Shown here piece by piece: positions 15,694 to 24,793 of a stretch of 42,364 nt of DNA. Numbering within the stretch: the stretch's first letter is position 1; the number at the start of each line of letters is the position of its first letter. The notes under the pieces were generated by a model. The model had not been told where the DNA came from, ran no database searches, and worked only from the letters and a program-made list of their open reading frames with translations. The position numbers were made by a program, and so were the translations under genes. The DNA is from a virus, in the IMG/VR virus record IMGVR_UViG_3300037674_000157, positions 1 through 42,364 of that record; one strand, 5' to 3'.

Positions 15694-18600
15694 TAGTATT
15701 TACCTCCAACCGTCCAGTCTTTGACAGTTAATAATTCATTTTCTGTTTCTACATAGATAACATCTGTGTAGCCTTCTATATATTCTTTCTTGCCTTGATA
15801 TTCTTCTGCTAGTATCCATTCTCCCTCAATTAGTATTGGGTGATCATTTGTTATTTCTAGTTCATCTTCTAGTATGTAGTATCCTTCTCGTTGTTTATGT
15901 ATTATATCTACCACTTTAGTTTTGCCTTCTGGGCTATCTACTTCGTCTCCTATTTCTAATCCTTCAGGTAACATAGCAGGAGTTAGGCATTTACCACCAC
16001 CGCCACCAGAACCTGTTAAATCAAGTATAGAACAAATTAAAATTATTGTATTACTACTTGCAGTATGAGTAATTGTTTTTGTTATTGAAGTAGCAGCACT
16101 ATGTGTTGCTGTTGAAAAAGTCCATGCATCATTACCACTGCCCGTATTAGTTATTGCAAAACCTTCAGTACTTGATCCATCATTTGCTTGAATATTAGTA
16201 CCATTTCTAAGCCATGTGTAGGTTGCTTCATATGTCCCTAGACTTGGGTGAGTTATACTTAGTGTTCCTGTAGTGTTAGTTGCGTTAAAAGTAGATCCAT
16301 TATATGTTGAAAAGTTAGAAGCTGCGGCTCCTGCAGTTATTACAATCGGGCCCCATTCTAAATTTGCGTTTGCGTATGCATCTGCAGAAAATCCTGCTAG
16401 TCCTGTTATGTCAAATTCCCCTGCCGTTTGGTCTGCAGTAGCTCCAGATTCTATTCCATTTAATTTATTATTTGCTGTACTATCAAGGGCTGCTAAGTTT
16501 GCATATTGGGTATCTTGTGTTGTTAGATCAATTGTTCCAGCTCCATTTCTAGGAAATGAAATTGTTGTGCCACTTATAGAGGGTGTTCCTATAACTACAT
16601 TAGTAGGCAAAGTATATTGGGTATCTTGTGTTGTAAGAACAACATTACCACCACCACTAGTAAAGGTTATCTCTCGTCCACTTACGCTTCCGCCTGTAAG
16701 AACCCCACTAGGTAATGAATAATTATTTGCATCTACAGGTGGTTTTGAGCCGCTAACACTACCATAGTCAATACCTGTAATAAATCCTGTACCATTTGTT
16801 AGCTCATTATTATTTGTTATACTACCCGCACTCCAAGTACCTGCGGCAGTAGCTATATATAAAATATTATTAGTAGTATCATAGTAAGTCGAGCCTATTA
16901 CCAAGCCACTAGCTGCGGGTCTGCTACCTATAGGGCCTACTCCTGCTGTGATAGTAGGTACTTGAGAATTTGCATAGTTACTATCAGTAAGACCAAGCAC
17001 TCCTAAACCAGATAAATTTAGATTTATACTCCATTCATCATTCCATATACCTGGTACTGTATAGTCTAAATCTCCCATATAAAATTGTGGATAAGTGAAT
17101 GTCCAAGTACTACTTCCCGCAGGCTTAGTTCCAATAGACCACCAAATAGATTTATCTGCTGCAGCCGTCGGTATTGTAGTTATCCAAGCTCCTGGAGTTT
17201 CGTCTGTTCCTGCAGTTGGAGTGCCTGGGTTAGTCCAACCAGTCTGCAAGTAATAAATTGTAGTAGTTCCTTTACCCTCATCTCCTACATCTCCTTTCTT
17301 AGATTTACTAAAACTGTATTTTTGAGTGTAGTTTACTCCTGATGCTTTAATTACATAAGTTACTATTCCTGAATCTGATCCTGTTCTAACTGCTGTTGGA
17401 GTATAAACTCTTTGATTATTTACTGTAGAAGCAGCTACTGTAATATCATCTTGACCACTTGTTTGTGAAGGTGTAGCAGATATTACTTTATAAGTATTTG
17501 TACCTACATTCCCCCCTGTACTCCCATCATCAAATGTTAATTGTGTTGCTCCTCTATATGCTTCTATTTGAGTTGCCCCGTCTGCTTCATCACTATCTGC
17601 TACTGTTCCATTATTTGCTGCAGGGAAAGGGTGTGAATTATTTGTTAGAAATATAGTAATGGCATTAGTTCCCTCTTTTACTGCAAATATACTTATAGTA
17701 TCAAAAGCTACTTCTGTTTGATTTCCTTCAGCTACTCCTACTTTTACTAAAGAAGGATTAGGACTGAAACCAGCAAAAGTAGCAGGTACAGTAAAATTAT
17801 GAGTATGTGGACTATCTTCATTTATATAAGTACCATCTGGACTAGCAACTTGATGCCCCGTAAATTTAAAATAAGGATTATCAAAGTTTTGTGTAGTTGC
17901 AGTTAATAATAGATTACCTGCAGCGGGGGCTGAGATTACTCCATCTTCGTCATATACTATTGAATAATCTGCTGATGTTAATTTTACTACTTTAGAAGCT
18001 GCCCCACTTGATCCGGGTTCTGTTAAGGGCACTACACCTGACCAGTCATTTGCATCAATAGTATCTTGAGTAGCGTTTGCATTTGCTAATGCTACTGCAC
18101 TTATATGATGCACGTAATCTCCAGAAGCAGGTATTTCTAATTTCCAACTATCTAAAGCTGCGTTTCCATCTACTAATTTTGTTGTTGTTCCAGTTTCTAC
18201 TAAAGCTCCCTCTTCAAAGTTATAGTAAAGAGCATTATTTGGCTTAACAGGTGCTGAAGAACTATCATTTCTTTGGTATAAATCTATTTTTGCATATTGA
18301 TTTGGAGTATCTCCATCTACAATAGCTGTTACCCATTCTCCATGAGCAATGGTATCTGTATTTGTATTACTTGAAGCAGTTGCCATAGTAACCCATCTAA
18401 CCCCATTATCAACTGTTGTAGCCATTTTAACTGGGCTCCATTCGTCCCAGGCTCCTGAAGTTGTTTCTGTTAATGCTTTAGTGCTAAAAGTATAAGTAGA
18501 AGTTTTATCTGCCCCATCTCCATCTGGAAGGGCAGGAGCAGTACTAGAATTATTATTAAGTTTGTATAAACTAACAATGATATTATTTAATCCAGCTGTT

Positions 18601-21600
18601 CCTGCTCCTGTAGTACCTCGTTTTGCTTTTGCTATTGTATATGTTTTTGTTCTTGTTACATCATTTGTATTATCTACGCCACCTACTACACTTCCTTCCA
18701 ATGTTACTGAAAATACTGCCGTTCCAGAATCTGCAGACATAGAATTAACCGTATATACTCCTGAATTTTCATTTATAGATACGTCTACTCCTGTTTCAGA
18801 AGCTACTGAAAAAGATATTTTACTATCTGCTACATCATCACTAGAGTCAGCATTTCCTTTCATTAAAGTATTACCGTAGTAAACTTTGAATGTGCCCCCA
18901 GAGTTTGTAAGAACCGGATTGCCCCCATCATTATCTGCAGGAACTACATGTGCCTCATTTGTTAGTAGCCCTGTTACAGTATTTTGTCCGTCTTTTACTG
19001 TAAATATACTTACTGTGTCTTGTGCAATAATATTTCCACTTGCAGATGCTTCTCTTACTTTTACTGTTACTTGTACTGGAGCATCTCCATCACCGGGCTC
19101 ATTAGCTTGTGGTAATCGGAACTCGTCTCCATCATAGTCAACACTATCAATTGTTCTAGTACCACTGGCAGGTAGAACACTTCCTATAGTACTTGCTCCC
19201 ACCAAAAATTCAAAATAAGGTGTACCTTCTGTATTAAATGTTTCAGTAGTAAAAGTAATAGTACTAGCTTCAGTACCCACTTTAGTAAAATCAATAACAT
19301 GGCTACTAGGTATTAAATTAACAGTTACTGCGCCTGCGGATATAGAAGTTGATGTTCCTGTACTTCCACCAGTTGCACTTACTGGGAAAAAAGCTGATCT
19401 AGTAGTAAAAGATTTAACTCTTGATTTTCTTTTATGTCTTACCCAATAATACTTAGTACCCGCAATAGCTGTAGTATATGCATAACTTTCTGCATTATCT
19501 ACTGTAGCTATGAGGGTAGCATTACTCCTATTATTATCGTTGGAGGCATAAACTTCTGTAGAATCTGTTTCCTCCTTAAATTTATCCCCATTAGTCCAAG
19601 TAATAATAACTGAGCCTGCTTTATCTGTAGTTGTACTAATAGTACTAGGAGGATTTATATTGGGTAGTGAAAAATTCGCACTAGATTGTTGTTCAACTCC
19701 TAATGCTTGCTGTTTTGTAATTTCATAGATGCTATCATCATACTCTCTGGCTTTTACCGAAACCGTACAATTTGCATTAAAATTTAAGTTCTCGATTCTA
19801 AACAGTTTACTAGACCATCCGAAGGAATCATAGTTCATAGCTATAACTTGTCCTACCTTTAATAATAAACCTCTAGGCCCGACGGTAAAACTTATTTCTT
19901 TTGAGAATCTACTTTGGAATAATTCTTTTTCTACTCCAATTCTTCCATTCCAATAATTAGTTATACCTGTAAAAGGAAAGTTTGCCGTTTTTACTATATC
20001 TCTATCTGCTTTTAAAAAGTCAGAATTAAAGAAAGTTATACTTCTAGACCCCCAATTATTTTGAGGATCAGCTACGCTTGATTTGATAGTATTTTTGCCT
20101 TTCTTTTGTGAATCATCTTTCAAGGATATTTTTCCTATTATATCTGAATTTTCTATATAATACGGATTAATATTTTCTTGAGAGGAATTAAGACTTATTG
20201 TTGGAGCTGCTTCTTGTGTTTCTACGTCTAAGACATATTTTCCATTTTCATAAGATAGTATACCATTAAAGTGTGAAAGCAGAGAATTTATATTTGCGAA
20301 TTGAGACTTACCTGTATCAAGTATAAAATTAGTTTGGTGCCTAGTTACTTCTGCTTGATTGTTACGATCCCACCCATAATATCTCCAATATCTTACCCAA
20401 TCAGAATCATATAATTCATATTCAACAGGCATTCCAAAATGCTTTTGTAAGTTTACAGTAGTTGCAGTACCATTTCCTGCTGTTTTATGTAAAACTATAG
20501 GCCCAGCTCCTATAGCATCATCAAATTTACCAATATATGCCATACCATCTGTAGTACCAGTCTCATGAACTGGTTCTACAGCGCTGGTATGTGTTACTGT
20601 AGACGCGGCTCTATAATAGCGTCCTGCAGTAGTATAAATTATATCTCCTTCTGTATACTGTCCATAAGTACTATAGGCTTTAGTAAATTTACCAAGTACA
20701 TTAGTAAGAGTAATAGTTTTATTTACAGTATCAATATCAGTTGAAGCTGACCCTACTGTACCCTGAGCTACTAAATCCCCACTATTCGTAGAACCCCCTA
20801 CTTTTAATTCAAAAACATCTGCTGCTGCTATACCTGTAACGCTTTCTAATTTAACAGTTATATTTGATCTAGCACTACATAATTTTGCTGAAGAGATAAA
20901 AGAGTCAATATCTAAATCTGTACTTGTTAATCCTTTACCATATCGAATATTAGTTAAATAATCAAGTGTTTGTATTGCAGGATTATTAGAGCTTCGTTTA
21001 TCTGCTCCTCTACCTGTTATTGTAAACTTATCAGTTAAAGTTGGAGGAGTATAGAAAGGAGTTGAAAGGGTTATAGTATCACTAGTAGTATCAAAATCTT
21101 CGATTTCTCTTTCTTCCCCTGTAGTAGTATTTTGAAGTAAAGCCCCACGACCAACATAAGTTGTGTTTGTACTATCAAAGTTAGTATCAGCATAGGTATT
21201 AAATAATTCTTTTGAATTTGTTATTCCAGTAATTGAAGAATCAGTCATTTTAAATGTTTTACCATTTTTTATTTTTAATCCTGTACTAGCACTATTCATT
21301 GCAGCTAATGTTTCGGTTGGAGTTGCTAGAGATAAATTAGCGAGTTCTATAGTAACTACATCTCCTACCCATGTGCCTGTTAATAAATAATTACTAAGAT
21401 CTAGCATATATTCAGATGTACTAGTTGTATAGAATTGATAAGAAGTATAAGTACTATTTTTACCTAGAAGTACTGCATCTGCTGTTGAAAATGTACCAGT
21501 TAATTTATTATTAACTATTCTCCATTTTGTATTAGCATCTGTTGCCAGTGGTTGCTTCCATTCATCAGGAAAAGTTTTATCAGTACATAAAGTATAGTTC

Positions 21601-24071
21601 CATGTTATCATGTACCAGTAATCATTATTTGAATTCTTTAACCTTAAATGAGTTCTTGCAGGAGCACCATTTGTAACTGCTAAAGCTGGAGCAGAATCTA
21701 ACTCAAATTTCCACTGAGTTGTTTGTCTATTAGTTTGAAATTCGTACTTATCAATTATTTTAAACTTACCGTTTGCATTTAACCCCGAAGTATCATTAGT
21801 CCAATTAACCCCATCTGTACTGTATTCAACGGCTATCACATCTCCTATTTTAAACGTACCCGCTCTACTTGTAATATCTCCTGGGCTTGCTGGGTTTAAA
21901 ACTTCATCAGGCACATAAGTATTATCATAATTATAACAATCAAGTAGTGACCCTTTAACAACATACTCTATTTCAGGTATTTCTGTGGCATCTGGGCTAA
22001 TTTCAAAACGGGTTGCTGAATATGCGGTATCTAACAACCTATGATTGGAGCTCCAATAAGGTTCTGAGCCTTCATAATAATCTACTTGTCTTTTATACCC
22101 ACCTCGATTTGCAGTTGCTCGTGCTCCAGAACCCCCACCAGAAGTAACACTTCCAATAGTTACTGTTACTGTATCTGCATCTGTATACCCTGAACCTTTA
22201 TTTGTTATTTTTATTGTTGCAACTAGTCTTTCGTTTCCTTCATTATCATTTCCTCTACGTTGTACTTCAGCTGTTGCTGTTACCCCTCCTCCTGATGGAG
22301 CAGATATTAATACATCTGGATTACTAGTATAACCACTACCTCCACTAGTAACTGTCACACTTTCTATCCCATCTGTAAGTTGAGCTGGATTATATAACAT
22401 AGAAGAAGCTAGTTGATTTGCTCTTCCACTAAAAAAGCTAGAATCTATTTTATGTATGCCATCGATACTCCAACTTTTTCTATGTAAAACTCCATTTGTA
22501 CCTGCAGATAGTGCCCCTGCTCCACTCCACCAATCGTTTATTAGTGATGATACTCTGGGGCTCATACCAAAAGGTCCTACAGCTAATGATCTTGCAATAG
22601 CTATTTCACCTTCATCATTAATATCAAATTCAACTGGTTCTCCGCTAATTTCGGTTGGTTCTCCTTCTTTCCCCATTAAAGTCTCTCCATGAGACATTCT
22701 ACCATAACATTGGAGTTGCGTATTATCTTGGTCTGTTCCACCTACCTTTCTAACGTCGTAGTCATTATCATCAGTACATATTAAAGGGATATCATCTATG
22801 TATATATTATATAAGCCATGAATTTCTCCTTCACAGATAGCATCTGCTGTAAATATTACTTTACTATCACTATTTAATGTGTCTGCAAATATTGGATTAC
22901 CATTTATTCTTTGTACACCATAAACTACAGGAAGATATTTTCCTTGTAAATGTACATTTAAATCAACTTCATTTTGTATGTCAACTTGATAAGGTATTTG
23001 TAGGTAATACTTTCCACCAGCAAGACCAGCAATGCCCCCTCTTCTCTTTGCCTTCATCTTAGTTCTAGTTTCTTGAGTAGTATAGTTTGCTATAGCACTC
23101 AAAGAACTTTCAGCATGTAAAAAGCCTAAATCACTTGCATATTCATTTCGTATAGGCTGCACTTCAGCAGGTCTACCATTAGGTTGAATATTTCTATGAA
23201 TTTCATCAGTAGTTAATCTACCCCCTACTTGTTGCCAATCTCCCCAATGACTTGTAAGCCCCCATTTAACCTTTACTCCTGTAGAAGCTTCATCAATAGA
23301 TACATTTTGGATTACTCCTTTAAATATAGTAATACCTGTACTACCCCAAAGTAGGCCTGTATCTGGGTTTGTAAATACTTTATAAATCATTACACTTCTA
23401 TTTATAAAGTTCGGACTAGCGGCTGAGGTGCCTGATATAGTTATTCCTCTTTCTTGTAAAGGAGCCGTTATTTCATCAGATTCTTGAGTTATAGTCCAAG
23501 GGCCATTTCCGCTATTACTAAAAACGTCATCATTTGAATCAGTACCTGTACGAGCTAATTGTAGGGCAGTATTATTACTTAAAAAGCTATCAATAATAAA
23601 AGTTTTATCAATGCTACTAGATTTGAATCTTATTCTGTCTCCTTCTTTAAAACCTTTTTCTACAAAATCTAAAGTGTACCCTTCATATAAATTAGCATTT
23701 CCTAGGACTGGGGCTACTATTCCTCCATTACTTATAGTTGCTGTCATAGTGAGGGCAGGTTTTAAGTCTTCTCCCGCAAGAGTTAAGTTCATTTGGCTGG
23801 CACGAGCTTGTGTGGTTTCCGAGTAATTTCCTATACTTAATATCCTATTTGCTCTATAAACTTGAGCCCCATTACCACTACCGTCATCATATGATATATC
23901 ATGGCTTCCATCAGTGTAGTAAGCGTATCTATTAGCTTCTGTTCCAAAAGTATTAGTATCTGAGTCCTTAGGAAAAGGACGTTCAAATTTTACTAGATGC
24001 GCATAAAGAAAATCTTCATTGTTAAGAAGATTAGTTCGAATGGTACTATTAATAGTTTTTTCTGTTGACAT
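15693..24071 (-). CDS. Giant J-like tail-tip (host specificity) protein with C-terminal Hint domain
   Basis: A 2792-residue protein whose ATG at 24071 overlaps the upstream TAA. Residues 1-560 are a tail-hub-like region (RILSIGNYSETTQARASQMN, Ig-type strands). Residues about 568-640 carry two GSGYT...D.V repeats. Residues about 1225-1455 read as the gpJ-type hub (NSLLSHFNGILSYENGKYVLDVE to WSSKLFRIENLNFN). Residues about 1468-1560 form a fibronectin type III domain (PPSTISTTTDKAG, YYWVRHKRKS). Residues about 1585-2270 contain two copies of a long beta module, each ending in KA(K)RG or KSKKG. Residues about 2270-2690 are fibre-like. From Cys2695 a 98-residue Hint domain closes the protein. gpJ proteins sit at the tail tip and bind the receptor. 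At nearly 2.5 times the length of lambda J this is unusually long. Confidence 0.9.
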   Translation of the reverse strand: MSTEKTINSTIRTNLLNNEDFLYAHLVKFERPFPKDSDTNTFGTEANRYAYYTDGSHDISYDDGSGNGAQVYRANRILSIGNYSETTQARASQMNLTLAGEDLKPALTMTATISNGGIVAPVLGNANLYEGYTLDFVEKGFKEGDRIRFKSSSIDKTFIIDSFLSNNTALQLARTGTDSNDDVFSNSGNGPWTITQESDEITAPLQERGITISGTSAASPNFINRSVMIYKVFTNPDTGLLWGSTGITIFKGVIQNVSIDEASTGVKVKWGLTSHWGDWQQVGGRLTTDEIHRNIQPNGRPAEVQPIRNEYASDLGFLHAESSLSAIANYTTQETRTKMKAKRRGGIAGLAGGKYYLQIPYQVDIQNEVDLNVHLQGKYLPVVYGVQRINGNPIFADTLNSDSKVIFTADAICEGEIHGLYNIYIDDIPLICTDDNDYDVRKVGGTDQDNTQLQCYGRMSHGETLMGKEGEPTEISGEPVEFDINDEGEIAIARSLAVGPFGMSPRVSSLINDWWSGAGALSAGTNGVLHRKSWSIDGIHKIDSSFFSGRANQLASSMLYNPAQLTDGIESVTVTSGGSGYTSNPDVLISAPSGGGVTATAEVQRRGNDNEGNERLVATIKITNKGSGYTDADTVTVTIGSVTSGGGSGARATANRGGYKRQVDYYEGSEPYWSSNHRLLDTAYSATRFEISPDATEIPEIEYVVKGSLLDCYNYDNTYVPDEVLNPASPGDITSRAGTFKIGDVIAVEYSTDGVNWTNDTSGLNANGKFKIIDKYEFQTNRQTTQWKFELDSAPALAVTNGAPARTHLRLKNSNNDYWYMITWNYTLCTDKTFPDEWKQPLATDANTKWRIVNNKLTGTFSTADAVLLGKNSTYTSYQFYTTSTSEYMLDLSNYLLTGTWVGDVVTIELANLSLATPTETLAAMNSASTGLKIKNGKTFKMTDSSITGITNSKELFNTYADTNFDSTNTTYVGRGALLQNTTTGEEREIEDFDTTSDTITLSTPFYTPPTLTDKFTITGRGADKRSSNNPAIQTLDYLTNIRYGKGLTSTDLDIDSFISSAKLCSARSNITVKLESVTGIAAADVFELKVGGSTNSGDLVAQGTVGSASTDIDTVNKTITLTNVLGKFTKAYSTYGQYTEGDIIYTTAGRYYRAASTVTHTSAVEPVHETGTTDGMAYIGKFDDAIGAGPIVLHKTAGNGTATTVNLQKHFGMPVEYELYDSDWVRYWRYYGWDRNNQAEVTRHQTNFILDTGKSQFANINSLLSHFNGILSYENGKYVLDVETQEAAPTISLNSSQENINPYYIENSDIIGKISLKDDSQKKGKNTIKSSVADPQNNWGSRSITFFNSDFLKADRDIVKTANFPFTGITNYWNGRIGVEKELFQSRFSKEISFTVGPRGLLLKVGQVIAMNYDSFGWSSKLFRIENLNFNANCTVSVKAREYDDSIYEITKQQALGVEQQSSANFSLPNINPPSTISTTTDKAGSVIITWTNGDKFKEETDSTEVYASNDNNRSNATLIATVDNAESYAYTTAIAGTKYYWVRHKRKSRVKSFTTRSAFFPVSATGGSTGTSTSISAGAVTVNLIPSSHVIDFTKVGTEASTITFTTETFNTEGTPYFEFLVGASTIGSVLPASGTRTIDSVDYDGDEFRLPQANEPGDGDAPVQVTVKVREASASGNIIAQDTVSIFTVKDGQNTVTGLLTNEAHVVPADNDGGNPVLTNSGGTFKVYYGNTLMKGNADSSDDVADSKISFSVASETGVDVSINENSGVYTVNSMSADSGTAVFSVTLEGSVVGGVDNTNDVTRTKTYTIAKAKRGTTGAGTAGLNNIIVSLYKLNNNSSTAPALPDGDGADKTSTYTFSTKALTETTSGAWDEWSPVKMATTVDNGVRWVTMATASSNTNTDTIAHGEWVTAIVDGDTPNQYAKIDLYQRNDSSSAPVKPNNALYYNFEEGALVETGTTTKLVDGNAALDSWKLEIPASGDYVHHISAVALANANATQDTIDANDWSGVVPLTEPGSSGAASKVVKLTSADYSIVYDEDGVISAPAAGNLLLTATTQNFDNPYFKFTGHQVASPDGTYINEDSPHTHNFTVPATFAGFSPNPSLVKVGVAEGNQTEVAFDTISIFAVKEGTNAITIFLTNNSHPFPAANNGTVADSDEADGATQIEAYRGATQLTFDDGSTGGNVGTNTYKVISATPSQTSGQDDITVAASTVNNQRVYTPTAVRTGSDSGIVTYVIKASGVNYTQKYSFSKSKKGDVGDEGKGTTTIYYLQTGWTNPGTPTAGTDETPGAWITTIPTAAADKSIWWSIGTKPAGSSTWTFTYPQFYMGDLDYTVPGIWNDEWSINLNLSGLGVLGLTDSNYANSQVPTITAGVGPIGSRPAASGLVIGSTYYDTTNNILYIATAAGTWSAGSITNNNELTNGTGFITGIDYGSVSGSKPPVDANNYSLPSGVLTGGSVSGREITFTSGGGNVVLTTQDTQYTLPTNVVIGTPSISGTTISFPRNGAGTIDLTTQDTQYANLAALDSTANNKLNGIESGATADQTAGEFDITGLAGFSADAYANANLEWGPIVITAGAAASNFSTYNGSTFNATNTTGTLSITHPSLGTYEATYTWLRNGTNIQANDGSSTEGFAITNTGSGNDAWTFSTATHSAATSITKTITHTASSNTIILICSILDLTGSGGGGGKCLTPAMLPEGLEIGDEVDSPEGKTKVVDIIHKQREGYYILEDELEITNDHPILIEGEWILAEEYQGKKEYIEGYTDVIYVETENELLTVKDWTVGGKY
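15696..15989 (-). other. Hint (hedgehog/intein) domain at the C-terminus of the tail-tip protein
   Basis: The last 98 residues follow a GSGGGGGK linker. They begin with Cys2695 (KCLTPAM), then have IGDEVDSPEGKTKVVDI (Hint blocks around the first turn) and LEITNDHPILIEGEW (the TxxH block B, Thr2741/His2744), then YVETENELLTVK as in block F. In inteins block G ends HN followed by C/S/T. Here the end is VGGKY with no Asn, so C-terminal cleavage and splicing look impossible, whereas the N-S acyl shift at Cys2695 looks intact. The likely outcome is thioester-driven cleavage or attachment at the Gly-Lys/Cys junction. Confidence 0.85.
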
Positions 24072-24790
24072 TATGGTTGAGCCTCGATTAGGCTTAGATC
24101 AAATTGGTATAAATTGTTTGTTCCAAGAGAATACGAACGAGTGTCTCCACTTTGTATAACTCTAAAAGTTGGGTTTGTAGTAACAAGTGTTGCATTATCT
24201 GCAACTGCTTTTTCTATTGAAGGAGTTACATAGTAGTATCTCTCATCTGCAGCTGGTTGTTCTCCATCTAGATAATTAGTATTATTTGTTACACTCGTAA
24301 CTCTATATACTTTCTTATGATTTGAATTTGCTGAATCAGTAAAAGTAAACATATCTCCAGGTCTCATATTTCCTGTAGTAGTAGCACTGTGATTATCAGC
24401 TTTAAAGTAAGGTGCTCCTGCTAAAATTGCTCCATCTACAATTATGTTACTACCACTAGTAAGTGCTAATGTTGTTCTTGGTGCAGCATACTGAGGTAGT
24501 ACGACTTCAAAAGGTTTTAATCGTCCTCTTTTTTCCATAAGAAAATTAAAGACGGGCTCGAATTGGTCTCGAGTCATTGGGTTATAAGTAATATTTATTG
24601 ACCACCTATGTGCTGCTATGGAACGAGAAGTTACTCGTCCACTATTTGTAATACTTACTGCTGTTGGTTGTACTGAATCAAGTTTTACAGTTGCAAAACC
24701 CGGTCCAACCGTTCCTGATCCTCCCTTTCCTGTTTCCTCTATTGAATAGTTAGGATCTGGTAATCTATTTGAATGTGTTATAACTCCCAT
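24071..24790 (-). CDS. Distal tail / minor tail protein upstream of the tip protein
   Basis: A 239-residue protein between tape measure and tip protein. The ATG at 24790 follows an AGGGGG stretch and comes 3 bases after the tape measure stop. Residues 45-90 (RVTSRSIAAHRWSINITYNP, then FNFLMEKRGRLKPFEVVLPQ) fit the pattern of lambda gpM/Dit-like minor tail proteins, where a bent sheet is followed by F..(F/L)...G...FE...P. Residues 100-230 have an inserted beta domain (LTSGSNIIVDGA, MRPGDMFTFTDSA, KVYRVTSVTNNTNYL) that resembles the oligonucleotide/carbohydrate-binding or Ig-like insertion seen in such proteins. It probably forms a ring that links the tail tube to the tip. Exact family is inferred from place in the operon. 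Confidence 0.75.
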   Translation of the reverse strand: MGVITHSNRLPDPNYSIEETGKGGSGTVGPGFATVKLDSVQPTAVSITNSGRVTSRSIAAHRWSINITYNPMTRDQFEPVFNFLMEKRGRLKPFEVVLPQYAAPRTTLALTSGSNIIVDGAILAGAPYFKADNHSATTTGNMRPGDMFTFTDSANSNHKKVYRVTSVTNNTNYLDGEQPAADERYYYVTPSIEKAVADNATLVTTNPTFRVIQSGDTRSYSLGTNNLYQFDLSLIEAQP

Positions 24791-24793
24791 ATT

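Noticed and set aside
16273-16722. Plus-strand open frame of 149 codons opposite the tail-tip gene
   Set aside because: Antisense shadow with no start signal and no recognisable domain.
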